Below are positions 11,215-23,800 of a stretch of DNA of 64,000 nt, in pieces (positions within the stretch are counted from its first letter, which is position 1; each line of letters opens with the position of its first letter). Position numbers and translations under genes: made by a program. The notes beneath the pieces were generated by a model. The model ran no database searches. It saw nothing but the letters and a program-made list of their open reading frames with translations, and had not been told where the DNA came from. The stretch covers positions 186,001 to 250,000 of the forward strand of contig JNEU01001062.1 in assembly GCA_000697475.1 (NCBI GenBank). The letters run 5' to 3'. This DNA is from Lichtheimia corymbifera B2541 (lineage: Eukaryota > Mucoromycota > Mucoromycetes > Mucorales > Lichtheimiaceae).

Positions 11215-12599
11215 ATGGTCAAACAAGATTTTACTATCACAAAATATGAAGTGCGTGATATTCGCTTTCCTACTTCCCAACATTTGGATGGATCGGATGC
11301 CATGAACAAGGACCCAGATTATTCAGCTGCCTATGTTATCTTTTACACGGATTCAGCTATTGAAGGCCATGGCATGACTTTTACCTGTGGACGTGGTACT
11401 GAGGTGTGCTGCAGTGCGATCGAAGCCTTGGCTGTCAAGTTTGTTGGCAAAAAGTTGAGCGAGTTGACTGCCGACATGCGTGCCACCCATCGTATCTGTA
11501 CTGGTGATAGTCAGTTGCGTTGGATTGGTCCTGAAAAGGGTGCCATTCATCTTGCTACGGGTGCTGTGATCAATGCTGTATGGGATTTGTGGGCCAAAGC
11601 TGAAGAAAAACCTCTATGGAAGTTGGTTGTCGACATGACCCCTGAAGAGTTTGTGCAGTGCATTGACTTCCGTTACATCACGGATGCTGTTACTCCTGAA
11701 GAAGCTATCAAGATGTTGCGTGAGAATGAAGCTACCAAGGCAGCTCGTGAAGCTGAAATGCGTGAAAAGGGATATCCCGCATACACCACATCGGCTGGTT
11801 GGCTTGGTAAGTGTCTCTCTCTTGTGCATGAAAAAAAAGGGTGGCTATATACTAAATTGGGGAGATAGGCTACAGTGATGACAAGGTGCGCCGTTTGTGT
11901 CGTGAGGCCAAGGAACAAGGTTTCACCCATTTTAAGCAAAAGGTCGGTGGTGACAAGGAAGCTGATATTCGTCGTGCCGCCTTGATTCGTGAAGAGATTG
12001 GTGACGATGCAGTTCTCATGATGGACGCCAACCAAGTCTGGGATGTCAATGAAGCTATTTCTTGGATGGAAGACTTGTTGCAGTTCAAGCCTCACTTTAT
12101 TGAAGAACCCACTTCTCCTGATGATGTCCTTGGTCATGCTACTATTCGCAAAGCACTTTATCCTCGCACTCGTGTCGCTACTGGTGAGCATATTCAAAAC
12201 CGTATCATTTTCAAGCAACTCTTCCAAGCCAACGCTATCGACTTTTGCCAAATCGATTCGTGCCGTGTGGCCGGTGTCAATGAAATCCTTGCTATCCTTC
12301 TCATGGCTAAAAAGTTCAACATCCCCGTGTGTCCCCATGCTGGTGGCGTTGGTCTCTGCGAATATGTCCAACATTTGTCATTGATCGATTACATTTCTGT
12401 GTCAGCTACCACTGAAGGCCGAGTACTTGAATACGTCGATCATTTGCATGAGCACTTTTTGGACCCTGTTGTTATGAAGGATGGTCGTTACATGACTCCC
12501 ACCTTGCCCGGTTATAGCATTCAAATGAAGCGTCAATCCATTGAAGATTACACTTTCCCCACTGGAAAAATCCACAAGGAGCTCGCCAACAAGGCTTAG
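11215..12599 (+). CDS. ENOSF1: L-fuconate dehydratase, ENOSF1-type enolase-superfamily enzyme
   Basis: Mandelate-racemase subgroup of the enolase superfamily; family members of this type dehydrate L-fuconate and related sugar acids. Two exons (11215-11806 and 11869-12599) give 440 residues, matching the length of human ENOSF1. The capping domain is N-terminal (VRDIRFPTSQHLDGSDAMN, WIGPEKGAIHLATGA). The barrel carries the full catalytic set: the KxK pair at Lys220/Lys222 (HFKQKVGGD), metal ligands Asp250 (MMDANQ), Glu276 (FIEEP) and Glu304 (ATGEH), and the general-acid/base His354 (VCPHAGGVGLCE). The numbering nearly coincides with that of the human enzyme. Substrate is inferred from the family: L-rhamnonate or related acids are possible in fungi. 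The enzyme is probably cytosolic, since no leader is visible. No other sugar-acid pathway genes lie next to it. Confidence 0.92.
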
Positions 12600-13732
12600 A
12601 AGATAACCACATAGCACATCTTACATATATATATATACACACACACATGCCATCCTCATCCAATTGATCGCCCCCATATTCTACTACACTTCTTTCGACC
12701 CGCAGCCCTCATTGTTTACAACAGCTAGTACATCATGTGATTAAACATTAGCAACGTTCTTTATTTTCATCTATATTGTAGTCTCGAGAGTATGGCCTGT
12801 TTGGGATAACATTACAGGGACGATATGCATGGCTAACCACAGATCCCTTCCGTCTTGAATAGATCTTTTGCCATCTTTACAGGAGCAAATGTACTCTCTT
12901 CCGTAGCCAATCAAAGCCTAAGATAAAACTGATGTTGCTGCATCGAGATGGTCCACGGATCAATCAACCGACTTTTGCAGCAGGTGAATCACACCTGTAA
13001 GGATAATGTATGCTAGCTGTTACAGTAAACTGCCCTAGTAGAACCATTATTATTGGCAACCAGTGCATCTTGGCCGTCAACAACCCCACCCCCATTCTTT
13101 GATCATGAAAGTCCCAGATCCTTGCTCATCAGTGTAACGTCTTTCTGATGGGGGGGGTTGTTGTTGTTGAGGAGGGATGGTAAGTACCCAACAACAGATG
13201 CATTTCAAATATTGATGCCATCAGCAACAAAGAAAAAACAAACATTCATAAAACAATGACAGCCATAATGAATGTCATTGTATCAACAAATCAAAAAGCT
13301 TCGTATCACAACAAGTTGGATAAAATTCAAGCGTTCGGTTGCATTGTACGACACGCAGTTATCCACGAGGTTGGTACCCGACTTTGGATGAGCGAAAGAA
13401 AGGGAAAGCAAGGGATGAATACTACAAAGGGGATACGCAGGAGAAGAATAAAAAAAAGAGACCAATGCAGTAAGGGGTGGATATAATATGACAGCAAAGA
13501 ATTGATGGTGTGATGGTTTTATTGTGGTGATGGTGGTTGTGCTGGTGGTGGTGAGGGGCAACCAAAAGAGAGATAAAATCTCTGTCTGACCACTTAAACC
13601 CGACACGTCCCTTTTATATAAGCTCACTCTTTTTACCTCTTTCCTGCACACACACACACACACACACACACACCCATCCATATCCAAATATACACGAAGT
13701 TGGTTGCAGCATATATCGATTGTTGTTCCTCA
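12600..13732. other. Intergenic with CA microsatellite in the downstream gene's leader
   Basis: Contains the 3' flank of the dehydratase gene and the promoter of the BRCT gene. A TATA-like tttatataag at about 13613 lies about 120 bp upstream of the ATG. No RNA gene or other coding region was recognised. Confidence 0.45.
13647..13673. repeat. (CA)n microsatellite, about 13 units
   Basis: An uninterrupted CA dinucleotide run between the TATA-like element and the start codon of the BRCT gene, therefore probably in its 5' UTR. Confidence 0.9.
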
Positions 13733-16269
13733 ATGTCACAAACAACAAAACGACGCAGCATCCGTTTCGGCAAAGAAGGTCCTGCCACTTCCATTCGGAC
13801 GGGATCAAAATCCACCAGTGATCTTCGACAACTCTCTCTCAATTCCTTCCTCAAAACACACGATTCCTTGTCCATGCCAGCAACAACTTCCTCGAGACGC
13901 GTTACTGATCACTCGCCTTCACAAAAGAAACTCGCTCCCCCAAAGACAACACCAGCATCTCCAACACCCGATCACAGCCAACTATTAAAAGGCGTTGTGG
14001 CATGTCTTGATATTAGGTTCGTATCATGTGCTACTTCCCGGCAGGTTTTTGCCCTGCTAACATGTTTCATCACGCTTTTTCTAGGACAGAAGATGGGGAT
14101 GATGTCTCTGAGAACTTTGAACGAGCATTACAGTCTATGGGTGCCAAGGTAAGCACACCACTGCATCATTATTATGCATCACATGCTGACATAGCAACCG
14201 ACATTACATAGACACGCCGTACCTTTTCAGGTGAGTGGTCTCTATTGTGACATAATATGCTGCTGTGGTAGCTGACATTAATCTTTAGATTCTGTCACGC
14301 ACCTGGTATTCAAGAATGGATCCAACGCGACGCTGAAGAAAGCATTAAGCAAGAAAATCCACATTGTAAACTTGCTTTGGATTACACGGTAAATAATGGG
14401 TTGGTTCAAGTGATGAATAAACATTGGGTATGCTAACATGCAGTATAATCACAAAGATGCAAACGAGAAGGTCGCCGCTTGGAAGAAAAGGAATTTCTTA
14501 TAGAAAGTCCACAAGGCATTGTTCTGGCAGGCAAGAAACGACGTAAATCCATGGAGCCTGGAAAGGTTAAGGCGTTGAATGAAGGTATGTGTGCATGTAT
14601 GCATACGAAATCATATGATATTGATCTATTTTACTTTTAGAAGAAGCATCCGACAAGAGAAAACGTGCACGATCCACCATTGGAGGAAATGGACTGCCAT
14701 CCAAAGGAGAATCAACATTACTACAAAAGCAACAGCAGCGACATAGTTCTGCACATGAATATCGCCCATCAACGTTATCACAATCCCTTCTCAAGCTTGA
14801 AACATCTACCAGCAATAGTACCACTGATAGCAGTAATACCGACAAGAGCACATCCAATTCACACGAGGAGCAACAAGAAGTCGATGAGGTTGCAGAAAGA
14901 GTACGGCGAGAATTGGAAGGAGAGGATATAGACCTAACACCACCAGCGTCACCTGTGCTGTCACGGCCTCACCTATCAACGGCTGCCTTGGAGAGGCAAC
15001 AACAGCAGCAACAGCGACAAGAACAAGCAGCAGCAGCAGCAGCACAAACTCAGAAATCCGTGGTGACCAAGGAAATGCGTGAGCGTAATGAGCAAATCAA
15101 GGCCCAAATCAAGGCTGATTTCTTTGTTGGCGACACTGCACCCCCTGTGAAATCATCTCGGCCATCATTAGGCTCATCCAATACAACACCTCTACGACGG
15201 AAAAGACGTTCCTTGGGCGGCAATCTTTCCAGGCCCAATCTGTCAACATCCTCATCCTCATCCTCTACAACGACTACCTCCACGAACAATAATACATCCA
15301 CCACAACCACAGCAACGCCTATGCCACATCCACCACAACCACCTCCACCATCATCATCGTCATTGCCTTCATCAAAACCTGTCACTATCCAAAACGACTC
15401 ATCTTCATCCAATTCAGCTGCATCCTCAGCACATACAATGAAGACACGTAGCAGCAATCCAAAACCGACCATCGTTATGACATCCATGAGCAAAAGTGAA
15501 CGTGATCGATGTACTGCAGCTATCAAGAGGATGGGTGTATATGAACTCGCCACAACGTAAGTGACATGACCATTCTTTTTATTTTACAAAAAGGTACTAA
15601 TTTTATATACATAGTGTGGATGAAAGGACTACACATGTGATCGGTATGTATGATATGGCTCAATCAAAGTCCCTAGATCACCGTTTGTAACTGATTGTAT
15701 ATATTATAGTCGGAAAACGACGACGTACAGTGAGCGTGTTATATGGTCTACTGTTTGGTGCATGGCTAGTGAAGCCGACGTGGTAAGTCTATCTATACTC
15801 AAGCGCATGGGTGTGACAGCAAAGGTATTGACTCAAGATTATTTAGGATCTTTGACAGTGAACGTGACAAGGAGTATCTATCCGAGTCAGAGTATGAAGT
15901 TACCGACTTTTATCCTGATGCTCCACGTGCAAGACAGCAAAATCCCTTTTTACCATCCAATTTGGATATCTTTGTCCACTCAGCACATATCCTCGATACC
16001 AATTCCATCAAGACATTAATCCACAAAGCAAAGGGCCGTACAGTCGACGATATCAGTAAAGCTGACCTTATTATCAGCAAACATCCATTGGAGGTGGCTA
16101 ACAAGATGCTAGTCAACGAAAATTGGTTACTGGATTGCATTGAACGATGGAGATGTAAGTGTTTTATTGCTATGGGTACAATACAAAACGGAACGTGGAT
16201 CATTAATCGTGATTTCATCTAGATTTACCGACCGAGCCTTATAGCATAAAGAAGACCAATGTAACATAA
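13733..16269 (+). CDS. Microcephalin-like protein with three BRCT regions
   Basis: Nuclear DNA-damage/chromosome-condensation type protein resembling vertebrate MCPH1. Ten exons, all phase-consistent, give 539 residues: 13733-14016, 14085-14148, 14212-14230, 14289-14388, 14457-14584, 14641-15556, 15615-15643, 15710-15782, 15847-16154, 16223-16269. The N-terminal BRCT (about residues 87-165) has the microcephalin pattern GVVACLDIR...GAK...TFSDSVTHLVFKNG...LLWITRCK. A long disordered middle follows (polyQ, polyA, S/T/P/N runs, with basic RRKRR-type clusters that could serve as nuclear signals). The C-terminal pair begins PTIVMTSMSKSERDR, then VDERTTHVIVGKRRRTVSVL (the phosphopeptide-binding BRCT), and ends with DIFVHSAHIL...NENWLLDCIERW. 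A short third exon (19 nt) is noteworthy. Calling it an MCPH1 orthologue is inference; other BRCT proteins share parts of this architecture. Confidence 0.88.
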
Positions 16270-16661
16270 TGTATAAAGTATAGTCAATAGCGGAAATATA
16301 GCATTTGCATGAATTGTGCAACCTGAAAAAGTTGGCCAACTGGACAAGGGTGGTGGTGGTGCGGATGGGGATGGACAATGTGGTAGAATCAAGGAACGAG
16401 AGAACAAATGGAGTGAGAGAGGATAGGATCATTTTTCCCTTTGTATTGAATGGAATGAAAAACATGATCAGGACAATTGCTATTGCTACTCAATGGCATG
16501 CTTACAATGATGATTCGTACCTGAGAGTTTGCAGCAATATGGAATTCAGAAGGAACTAGAGTCGTGCCACCACCACAGGTTTCATGTCGCCAATTTCATG
16601 CACCGCGGCTTTATTCCCTTTATATTGCACATCACCCTTTCCTTTCTCAATTGACGACCGC
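16270..16661. other. Intergenic between tandem plus-strand genes
   Basis: Short gap holding the 3' end of the BRCT gene and the leader of the LMBRD2 gene. An in-frame upstream ATG at 16584 exists but its product lacks family features. Confidence 0.45.
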
Positions 16662-19600
16662 ATGGACAGCGATCCGCCGCCACCAACGGAACCATCACCA
16701 CCCTCCCCCGGCAGCAATTACGCTCCTCTCGTTCTTGGCACCTTGGCATTATTTGTCATTGCTGTCACCACGGTTTCTCGTTATGGTAATCTACGATCTC
16801 ATCCTTGGTATGTTTCCACCGTTTGCATTATCGGTTGGTGCTTTCCATTCTGGATCGTGCTCTTGCTACCGGTTGATCTCGCATCGGTATGTTTCAATAT
16901 ATATATCTTCGTGTATATATATATATTATGTACTTATCATGTCATAGTCGACTTACGACCAATGCCAAGGCGACTGCAGGGTCCCATTCTCTCATGTATC
17001 TCAGTCCTTTCTTTATGTGGCATGGCGTACCCTTTATTGGACATCCTTTTGTCTCACGTGGTAAGTATATACAAAAGGGCGCAGGGTGGTGCAAGGAGGC
17101 TCATTGTTCCCTATTTCCAGGGTGATGATTCCAATGATGCAAGCCTATGTCAATACGGGCGATTTTGGTTTCACAAACCGCCTCAAATCTGCAGTCAGGG
17201 TCAACCTCCAGTTCTACTCGATATACATTGTTATCGGCTTTTTTGGCTTGATTTATCTTGTATTCGGCAGTGGATATACAACAAGGTAAAGAGAGAGAGA
17301 CAGATTTTATCTTTTCAAAACACAGTAAGCTCATCACGAGGATATAGAGAAAAGATCCAGGGCTTTGTCATGGCCATGGCTAACAGCTGGGGTCTCTTTT
17401 TGGTGATTATGTTTATGGGTTATGGTCTTGTCGCGGTGCCTCGAAGGTTATGGTTCACTGGCAATCCTCAAAAGCACTTGAATCAATTATATGGAAATGC
17501 ATCCCGGGTCAAGGAAGAATGCATGGACAGTGAATTGGAGTTTATTGAAGTGTGCAAGGCAAGTATTACCCTCGTCGGTTGTAAATCAAGGATGGATATA
17601 CTCATCTTAGATGTCCAATAGATCATGCATGCCATATCAAAGCTTACAACAACAAGAGCCGATCCCTTTTTGCGTGGTTGTGTCGACCAGATGATTCAGC
17701 GATTTCCTTTTATCCTTGATCCAGAATACACCGATCGTGACAATTCGGTTTCCTTACCAAGAGATATCACCGAGGATTATCTGATCAAACTCAACAGACG
17801 TATGATTATCGCTGCTAGGATGAAAGATAGAAAGCTAGCGTAAGTGGCATTTGCTTGTGGACGTTGTAGTTGGGATTGACAAAAGTTCATTGTTGGTATA
17901 GGTTATGGGAGAATCTCCTGGAGGAAGCGTTTTATCTGCAAGATATCATTGAAAATAGAAACAACTCAGACCAGTAAGTTGTCATTGTCATCCAGCACCT
18001 CTGGGTCATCCCTATTGACCGCACTGATCGTATAGCCAATTCCACTCGACGCTACGACCATTGAGAGAAAGTACGCGTTGGAATGATATCAAGGCACAGC
18101 TAGGTATGTATAGCAGCGATGGATAAGGGTATTACAATACATTGCGCTTATCATTCTTATTCCCAGAGTGGTGGTGGCTGTTGCGAATTGAACCCATTTT
18201 TCATCGTGGTGTGGCACTACTATGTGCAGTTCTCAGTGTGTGCATCTTGTGGTCTGAAATCGTCTTCAATATCAAGAATCCAGTCGTATCGATCGTAGCA
18301 TTAGGTCTTCGAGCCTGTGGATACAATTATGCTGCAGTAGAGGTAAGTAAATTTGGAAGCAAAAGAGCCAACTGGATGTGAAGATGTTAACCCAATGTCA
18401 TTGTTTGTAGTTTATGGCCTTTTTTACCCTGATGTTCATGTGCATTTGCGTTTATACCTCGTTGTTTAAGGTGCGGTTTTTCAACCTTTACATCCTGATA
18501 CCCAAGCATCACACCGACGAAAACAGTCTATTGTGGTTTACAAGTTACATGTGCAAGATGATGTGCGTTTGACTTTTATTATTCGTGACATGGCCAGAGT
18601 CTCTAATGGTATTGCATTAGGGCCCCACTTTGCTACAATTATATCAATCTTGCAGGTGATTTCAGTGGAACATCGGAATCAGTGTTCAACAGAGCAAGTA
18701 TCTACATACCTAGGGGCTTAACATGGAACAATTGCTTACAGTAAGATAATAGTTCATGGGTGGTGCAGATCTTGTCCCATTCTTGGGCACTACGTTTATC
18801 GATTGGTTTCCTATTGTCATTCTGATACCAGCCTTATCGGTTCTCTTCAACTTTCAAGGACGTTGCCTAGGACTATGCGGTGTGAAAGATCCATACGATG
18901 ATGAGGAAGCAGGTGGAAGGGACAGTGATGGAGTTATATCTTTGAATGTGGATATTGCCGATGGAAAAGCACTGGTGATTGAAGGTATTATGCTCTTGGT
19001 CAGAAACTCAAAGTTCTATGTATATTGACGGTATATCGCTATTAGAACGTGGTGTTCGGGAACGTACAATCAATCCGCATCTCGCTGATCAACGAGGTTT
19101 TCTTAGTCGTGCTCGTAACGCACTTGGGGTATGTGAGTTGCATAATTTCGACATTTGGTCACTTGTCTTATGTCACCTTTAGGCATACACATCCAAGTAC
19201 AATCGTGGACCCTACAATTACAGTAGCAACAGCTCAAGATCACTCCACACACTCGGTGGCGGAAACACGGAGGGTAGAACACCTTTGTCAGCAACACTTA
19301 GACAAGAACGTGATCGACGCATCGATGAGATTCTTTCTGGGCGAACGACACCATCCTCCTTTTCCAACAACAGCCGTAGCAGCAACCAATATTCCCAAGT
19401 AGAGGATGAGCATGATGGTTTGCATGGACATCATTCACAGCAAGACAATGCTGGTGCTGCAGGTGTAGGAGGTCTTTTATCCTTTGGTGATACTGTCAAG
19501 AACAAACTCAATGACCTATTTACAAAGAAATCGCCTGGTGGCCCTGGTGCTGTATCCTTGTCTCCTGAATCGGAAAGCGATACTAATGCAAGACAACAAG

Positions 19601-19860
19601 AACCATTGTTGCGACCTGACAGCTATCAAGGAAGAAGAGGAAGGCGTGTATTTGGTCAACCACCCTCTTCATCATCCTCATCTTCATCCCCGGAACAACA
19701 TCGACGTGATATTACCCGCTCACGTTCTCCGTCACCACCACCTCCTCCTACAACGGGATTAGGCCTTTCGTCGACTGCTGGTCCAACACGTAGTGGCTCC
19801 CCTTTTGCCCGTTTCGACAGCAAAGGCCGTGATATGAATAACATCTTTAGTGATCTATAA
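16662..19860 (+). CDS. LMBRD2: LMBR1 domain-containing protein 2 homologue (LMBRD2)
   Basis: Polytopic membrane protein of the LMBR1-like family; the animal protein is linked to receptor trafficking and GPCR signalling. Thirteen exons can be spliced without frame conflict and give about 821 residues from ATG 16662 (MDSDPPPPTEPS). Membrane spans appear in APLVLGTLALFVIAVTTV, CIIGWCFPFWIVLLLPVDLA, RTLYWTSFCLTWVMIPMMQA, FYSIYIVIGFFGLIYLVF and several after residue 400, including the family signature LLWFTSYMCKMMAPLCYNYIN. A long charged central loop holds coiled-coil-like helices. The C-terminal 220 residues are disordered (R/S/P/G runs). Two introns use GC donors (17559 and 18694, both gcaagta) because flanking GT sites break the frame. 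An upstream in-frame ATG at 16584 could extend the N terminus by 26 residues. LMBRD2 homologues are absent from budding yeast. Confidence 0.92.
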
Positions 19861-20161
19861 CCTCTTATCTATATTAGTGATGCATCTAATAAACAAGTCA
19901 TATTTACCTTAGATGTTATTTATCTCCGAACCCATCCTCGTCGTTAAACACTTAAAAGTACCATTGAATGGTTTATAGTAATCATCTTACAATAAGACCA
20001 CACGTTATGCAACCACATTACGACTTCATGATATTCATCTTCACAAGAATCGGCAATCCTTTGCCATCCATAGTTATGATAAGAGGCCACCCAGTAGTAT
20101 ATAAGCTGCAACATCCCATCCGTTCAGCGTCTCTCCTACTGTACATTTTCTCCACCCGCTC
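19861..20161. other. 3' flank of the LMBRD2 gene, start of repeat island
   Basis: AT-rich spacer; nothing assignable before the tandem repeats begin. Confidence 0.4.
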
Positions 20162-21310
20162 AAACTTTTACAATCAAATGTGGTACCTTTATGAGAACAC
20201 GATGTAGGCGAAAGGACCTTGCATGAAAAGTTTCAGGTTCGAAATGGGCATCCTTAAGGTCTTGAACCGTCCACCCTGTATATATTCCCATCCGTTCATC
20301 GTCGGACGCTCCCATCAAAGATTCTCACAATGAAGCATGCGGTTTTTAATTGAATGCAATTGATCAGCATGTCATAGCTAACCTTCTGACCAAGTTTCAC
20401 GATGGAAATGGGCAAACGGGGGACGTGCACTAAGCACCCTACTTGCGTTCCATCCGATTCATAAAAACTTCATAATGAAGCGTGCGGTTTTTAAATGAAT
20501 GAAGTTGATCAGCAAGTCCCAAAGAAGCTTCTGACCAAGTTTCATGTTCGATATTGGGAATCCCAACGTAATTCATTCTAAGTGACATTTCATGAATTTG
20601 GACGGGTACGGAACTTCCGTCGGTCATAGTCAATCCCACGTTACACGCTCCCATTCAAAACTTTTAAATGAAGTGTGGGTTCTTTATTATGACAAATTGA
20701 TCACCACGATTAAGAGTACCTTGTGTGAAAGTTTCAGGTTCGAGAGAGGCAATCTCAAGTTTCTGGGCCGTCCATCCTATATATATTCCCATCCATTCAT
20801 CGTCGGGCGCTCCCATTTTATTTCTCACAATGAAGCATGTGGTTTTTATTTGAATGGAGATGATCAGCATGTCGAAGCCCACCGTGCTGAACAAGTTTCA
20901 CGATGGAGATGGACAATGGCGGAGGTGTGCACTATGCAGCCTACTTGCATTCTGTCCGACCATTGTCTCCCTTAAATTTGGACCGCCCGATTCATAAAAC
21001 ATCATAATGAAACCTACGGTTTTTAAATGAATGGAGTTGATCAACATGACCCAGCGAACCTGCTTACCAAGTTTCATGTTCAAAGGGGGCAATCTCAAGG
21101 TAATTCATACTAAATGGCATTTCAATGAATCCGGGCGGGGTACGGAATTTCGTCCATCATAGTAAACCCCACATTACACCCTCCCATTCAAAATCTTTGA
21201 ATGAATTGTGGGCTCTTTATTAATACAAAGTTGTTCAGAATGACGTAGAGCATATTGTGTGAAAGTTTCAGGTTCGAGAGAGGCAATCTCATGATCATGG
21301 ATTATTTACA
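20162..21310. repeat. Degenerate higher-order tandem repeat, three monomer types
   Basis: Seven related monomers of about 145-195 bp start near 20162, 20317, 20461, 20657, 20818, 20991 and 21187. All share an aatgaa...gtg/gcg...gtttttaa(t)tgaatg...ttgatcagcatg core and a gtttca(g/t)gttcga segment. Monomers 1, 4 and 7 share gtgtgaaagtttcaggttcg plus cccatcc(g/a)ttcatcgtcgg. Monomers 2 and 5 share ctcacaatgaagcatg plus caagtttcacgatgga. Monomers 3 and 6 share cataatgaa plus ggtaattcat(a/t)cta. The order A-B-C-A-B-C-A gives a period of roughly 500-530 bp, the arrangement called a higher-order repeat in satellite DNA. There is no protein-coding content. A second related cluster lies at 24290-25475. 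Boundaries are approximate because they were read by eye. Confidence 0.8.
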
Positions 21311-21862
21311 GTGTGCATGGATTTGCATGACAGTGCCTGACCTATTTAATTTCCACCTCTTCCACATCCCAGCCTCTTCCCTCTTCCTCCTCCCATTCTC
21401 AACTGTTGCCCCGTTCAAGTACAACTACTTCATGCGAACGATTGCCCTGATTCAACCCATCATGCCATTGCTACAACTGTCTTGATCGGATTGTCTTTGA
21501 CTGGATGGAACACTCCATGGCTTGTGCACCTCTACTGCAACACGCGCGTTCCTTGACACTGCACGTTCTCTTGTACACTCTTCTTCCACGACCAATCGTA
21601 ACAGGAATGCCATTAACAAGGTCTTCACTCCATTGTCTCATACAGCATTTACAGCATTGTCACTCTACTACAACACACGCTCTTGCACACTCGTCTGCCA
21701 CGATCAAACGTACAGCAGTTGCTATCAGCAGGGTCTTTACTCCATTGTCTCGACTTACTCACAGCAACATGTCTTGCAGCCTTCTATTACGTGAACAATA
21801 GCCAGCCATTGTATAGCAGCAGCTTTATTTACGTGTAGCAACTTGCTTTGATGCATACGGGT
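21000..21862. repeat. Duplicated block, copy 1
   Basis: Starts in the last C- and A-type monomers and continues through a TATA-like, pyrimidine-rich stretch (gacctatttaatttccacctc) to gtgtagcaacttgctt. It is closely similar to 25167-25932 in the same orientation, including long identical runs around agtaaaccccacatta and ggcaatctcatgatcatgg. This copy carries an extra internal tandem duplication of about 110 bp (about 21533-21646 and 21665-21766; shared tactccattgtctc). The shared tail looks like a promoter and leader, but no conserved reading frame survives in both copies. Confidence 0.8.
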
Positions 21863-22898
21863 TATTACGGATGATGCATATCAGCTATCAAGTACTCCGC
21901 AATACAAGCAATCTTCATCTGGTTGAGCTGCCATGGAATATGACCAAGAAAGAGATATATCAACAACCGGATAAAAAAGGAAGCATATCAGCACCTATCG
22001 CAATGGCTCTTTTCAACCAATATATTGGATTCGCAATGGCTATGAGGGATGGATGCAGTCAAGTGCTGTAATGAGGATCGTAGCGATTACTTGGCGTGTC
22101 ATCAGCAGGGACGAAGGAACATATTACGTGGATTCAGCTGAGGATGATGATGGATTGGTTGGAAATGGACCAAAGGGCTTTTATCTTTGACCAAAGGCGT
22201 TCTACAGAAGTGGATGCTATATTGGATTACTCGATTCAATACATGCAGCAGCTATTTTGCAGTGATGGATGAAGAATGATTATGCCGGCAGCAAGCAAGA
22301 ATACGATGACACCATTATCCCTGTTGCCTCTATGTGGCTCAACCATATCTGATTGAATTCTCAACGCTGCCCCTTATCGTATTTACTGGATCGATACCCA
22401 CACTACTATATACTATTTTGCGAGCTTTTTATTGAATGAAAATGGATCTAATGTAATATTTGGGGCTATTATACTATCAGCTCAAATGGGCAAGGTGTGG
22501 ATCACTTGGTTGCTTTCTGGATTGAAAGAGGGGGAATGGAAATCGAAGGTTGGAAAGCGAGGCTGGATCACTTACATGGTTGCGACGAGATGCGTTCTTT
22601 TGCGACAACATTATTGCATTCACTAACGTTTCCTAGCTCACATACTGAATGGTGATCCTGAAAAGAAACATTCGAGAGTGATGATTCCCAACATGTGTTT
22701 GATTGTCTCATAAGCATGGTTCATTGTATGTAAGCTTAATGCATTAGTATATTCAAGGAAGAATCAGCAGTTAGACAATATGTCACCAGTACATGTACAT
22801 ATCTGCTTAGCCATGACAGTTTACAGCTAACGCTAGTTTATGCAGCCTTATAGAGGAACGAGTCATTCCATACGGGCATTCATAGACTGATCTTACTA
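21863..22898. other. Unassigned sequence between repeats
   Basis: Short open frames only. One, 21871-22071 (+), contains LVELPWNMTKKEIYQ, which faintly recalls the start of an RNA-recognition motif (xLPWNxTKxxL) but breaks off, so it is at most a gene fragment. No RNA gene was recognised. Confidence 0.35.
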
Positions 22899-23097
22899 CA
22901 GCGTTTTGCGTCTGAAACTATAAATTCTCAGGAGCCTCGGTCGGCTGAATTATTATGTGGTACTGGGTATAAGGAGGTCATTAGTGGAAACAATTTGGAG
23001 GCAGCTGTAGAGGTCCTTTTCACATATAAATAGAATGCTTTTCGTCCTGGTCAACTCTTTCCCTCTTTGCCATTATGTTTTTCGACTACCCTAAATT
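22899..23097 (+). repeat. Left terminal inverted repeat of the Tc1/mariner-type element
   Basis: Matches the reverse complement of 23944-24115. Shared landmarks: cagcgttttgcgt, gaggagcctcggtcggctga-like core (aggagcctcggtcggctga), gtactgggtataaggaggt, tagaggtccttttcacata, ggtcaactctttccctct and ttatgtttttcgactaccct. Confidence 0.88.
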
Positions 23098-23631
23098 GTA
23101 TCTTCATAGATCACCGCAATTTGATGATGAAGCATGTACATTTTATCAACCCTCGCTTCAAGTCCAGGAATACGTCAGCTACTCCACTTGAGATATTTGG
23201 ATGCTTCGCTTCTACCGGGATCTTGGGATTGTCGCAGCAAACGTTTTTGTCAGCAGCAAAACATCGAGCACGTACCACGTATAAAGTTGACCCTGCTGCT
23301 GGCATAACTGCAGATCATCTTCAGCGTTTCGTTATGGAGATGATTGAAACACTACGCAACAATGGCGACGGCCCGTTCTTTGTGGTGATGAAGGATTCAC
23401 CCATGTACCGAGAAAAGCCCTTGGTGGATGCGATCAAAAAGGCTGGCCATAAGCCTTTTTAGTTACCTGCTGGCGTTGATGTCGGTCCTGCTCTGGGTGT
23501 TGGCTATACATAAAGGACAATGTTAAGACCACACCTCTGACAGAGGACGATGATCTTGCTTCGAGGATCGTAAAGGTTGCCAAGACTGTTCGTGCTGGTG
23601 ATTACCGGAAGTGGATGTCACAATCTTCCCG
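23097..23631 (+). pseudogene. DDE transposase catalytic-domain remnant
   Basis: The frame from 23097 reads CIFIDHRNLMMKHVHFINPR, then FGCFASTGILGLS, DHLQRFVMEMIETLRNNG and FFVVMKDSPMYREKPLVDAI, ending at a stop at 23460-23462. A second frame picks up at about 23505 with WLYIKDNVKTTPLTEDDDLA and ends GDYRKWM. This is the order of the DDE_3-type (IS630/Tc1/mariner) transposases: first Asp in the FID strand, second Asp in the VMDNAPIH-like strand, then the region after the third acidic residue. The N-terminal DNA-binding part is missing, the second catalytic Asp position appears to be Lys (VMKD for VMDN), and a stop plus frameshift interrupts the end. It is therefore not functional. Confidence 0.82.
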
Positions 23632-23674
23632 ATTGTTGTTGGCATCCACTCAATAGATACCACCCACACCACCA

Positions 23675-23800
23675 CCATATCACCACCCCCTCCCATATCA
23701 CTACTACCCCCACCCCATATCATCACTATCCCCCTCCCATATCATCACTATCCTCCTCCCATATCATCACTATCCCCCTGCAATATCACCAACACCATCA
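23675..23800. repeat. Minisatellite of about 22-bp units
   Basis: Five to six imperfect copies of cccatatcatcactatccccct within the transposon, between the dead transposase and the right inverted repeat. Confidence 0.8.

Noticed and set aside
20162..21310. Repeats considered as CRISPR or as retrotransposon LTRs
   Set aside because: The genome is fungal, the units are long and degenerate without unique spacers, and no TG..CA ends, primer-binding site or retroelement coding sequence is present.
21505..21801. Two overlapping frames of about 90-98 codons in the duplicated block
   Set aside because: They arise from an internal tandem duplication and are not preserved in the second copy of the block.
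21871..22071. RRM-like fragment (LPWNMTKKEIYQ)
   Set aside because: Too short, with no RNP1 motif following; chance or a very old fragment.
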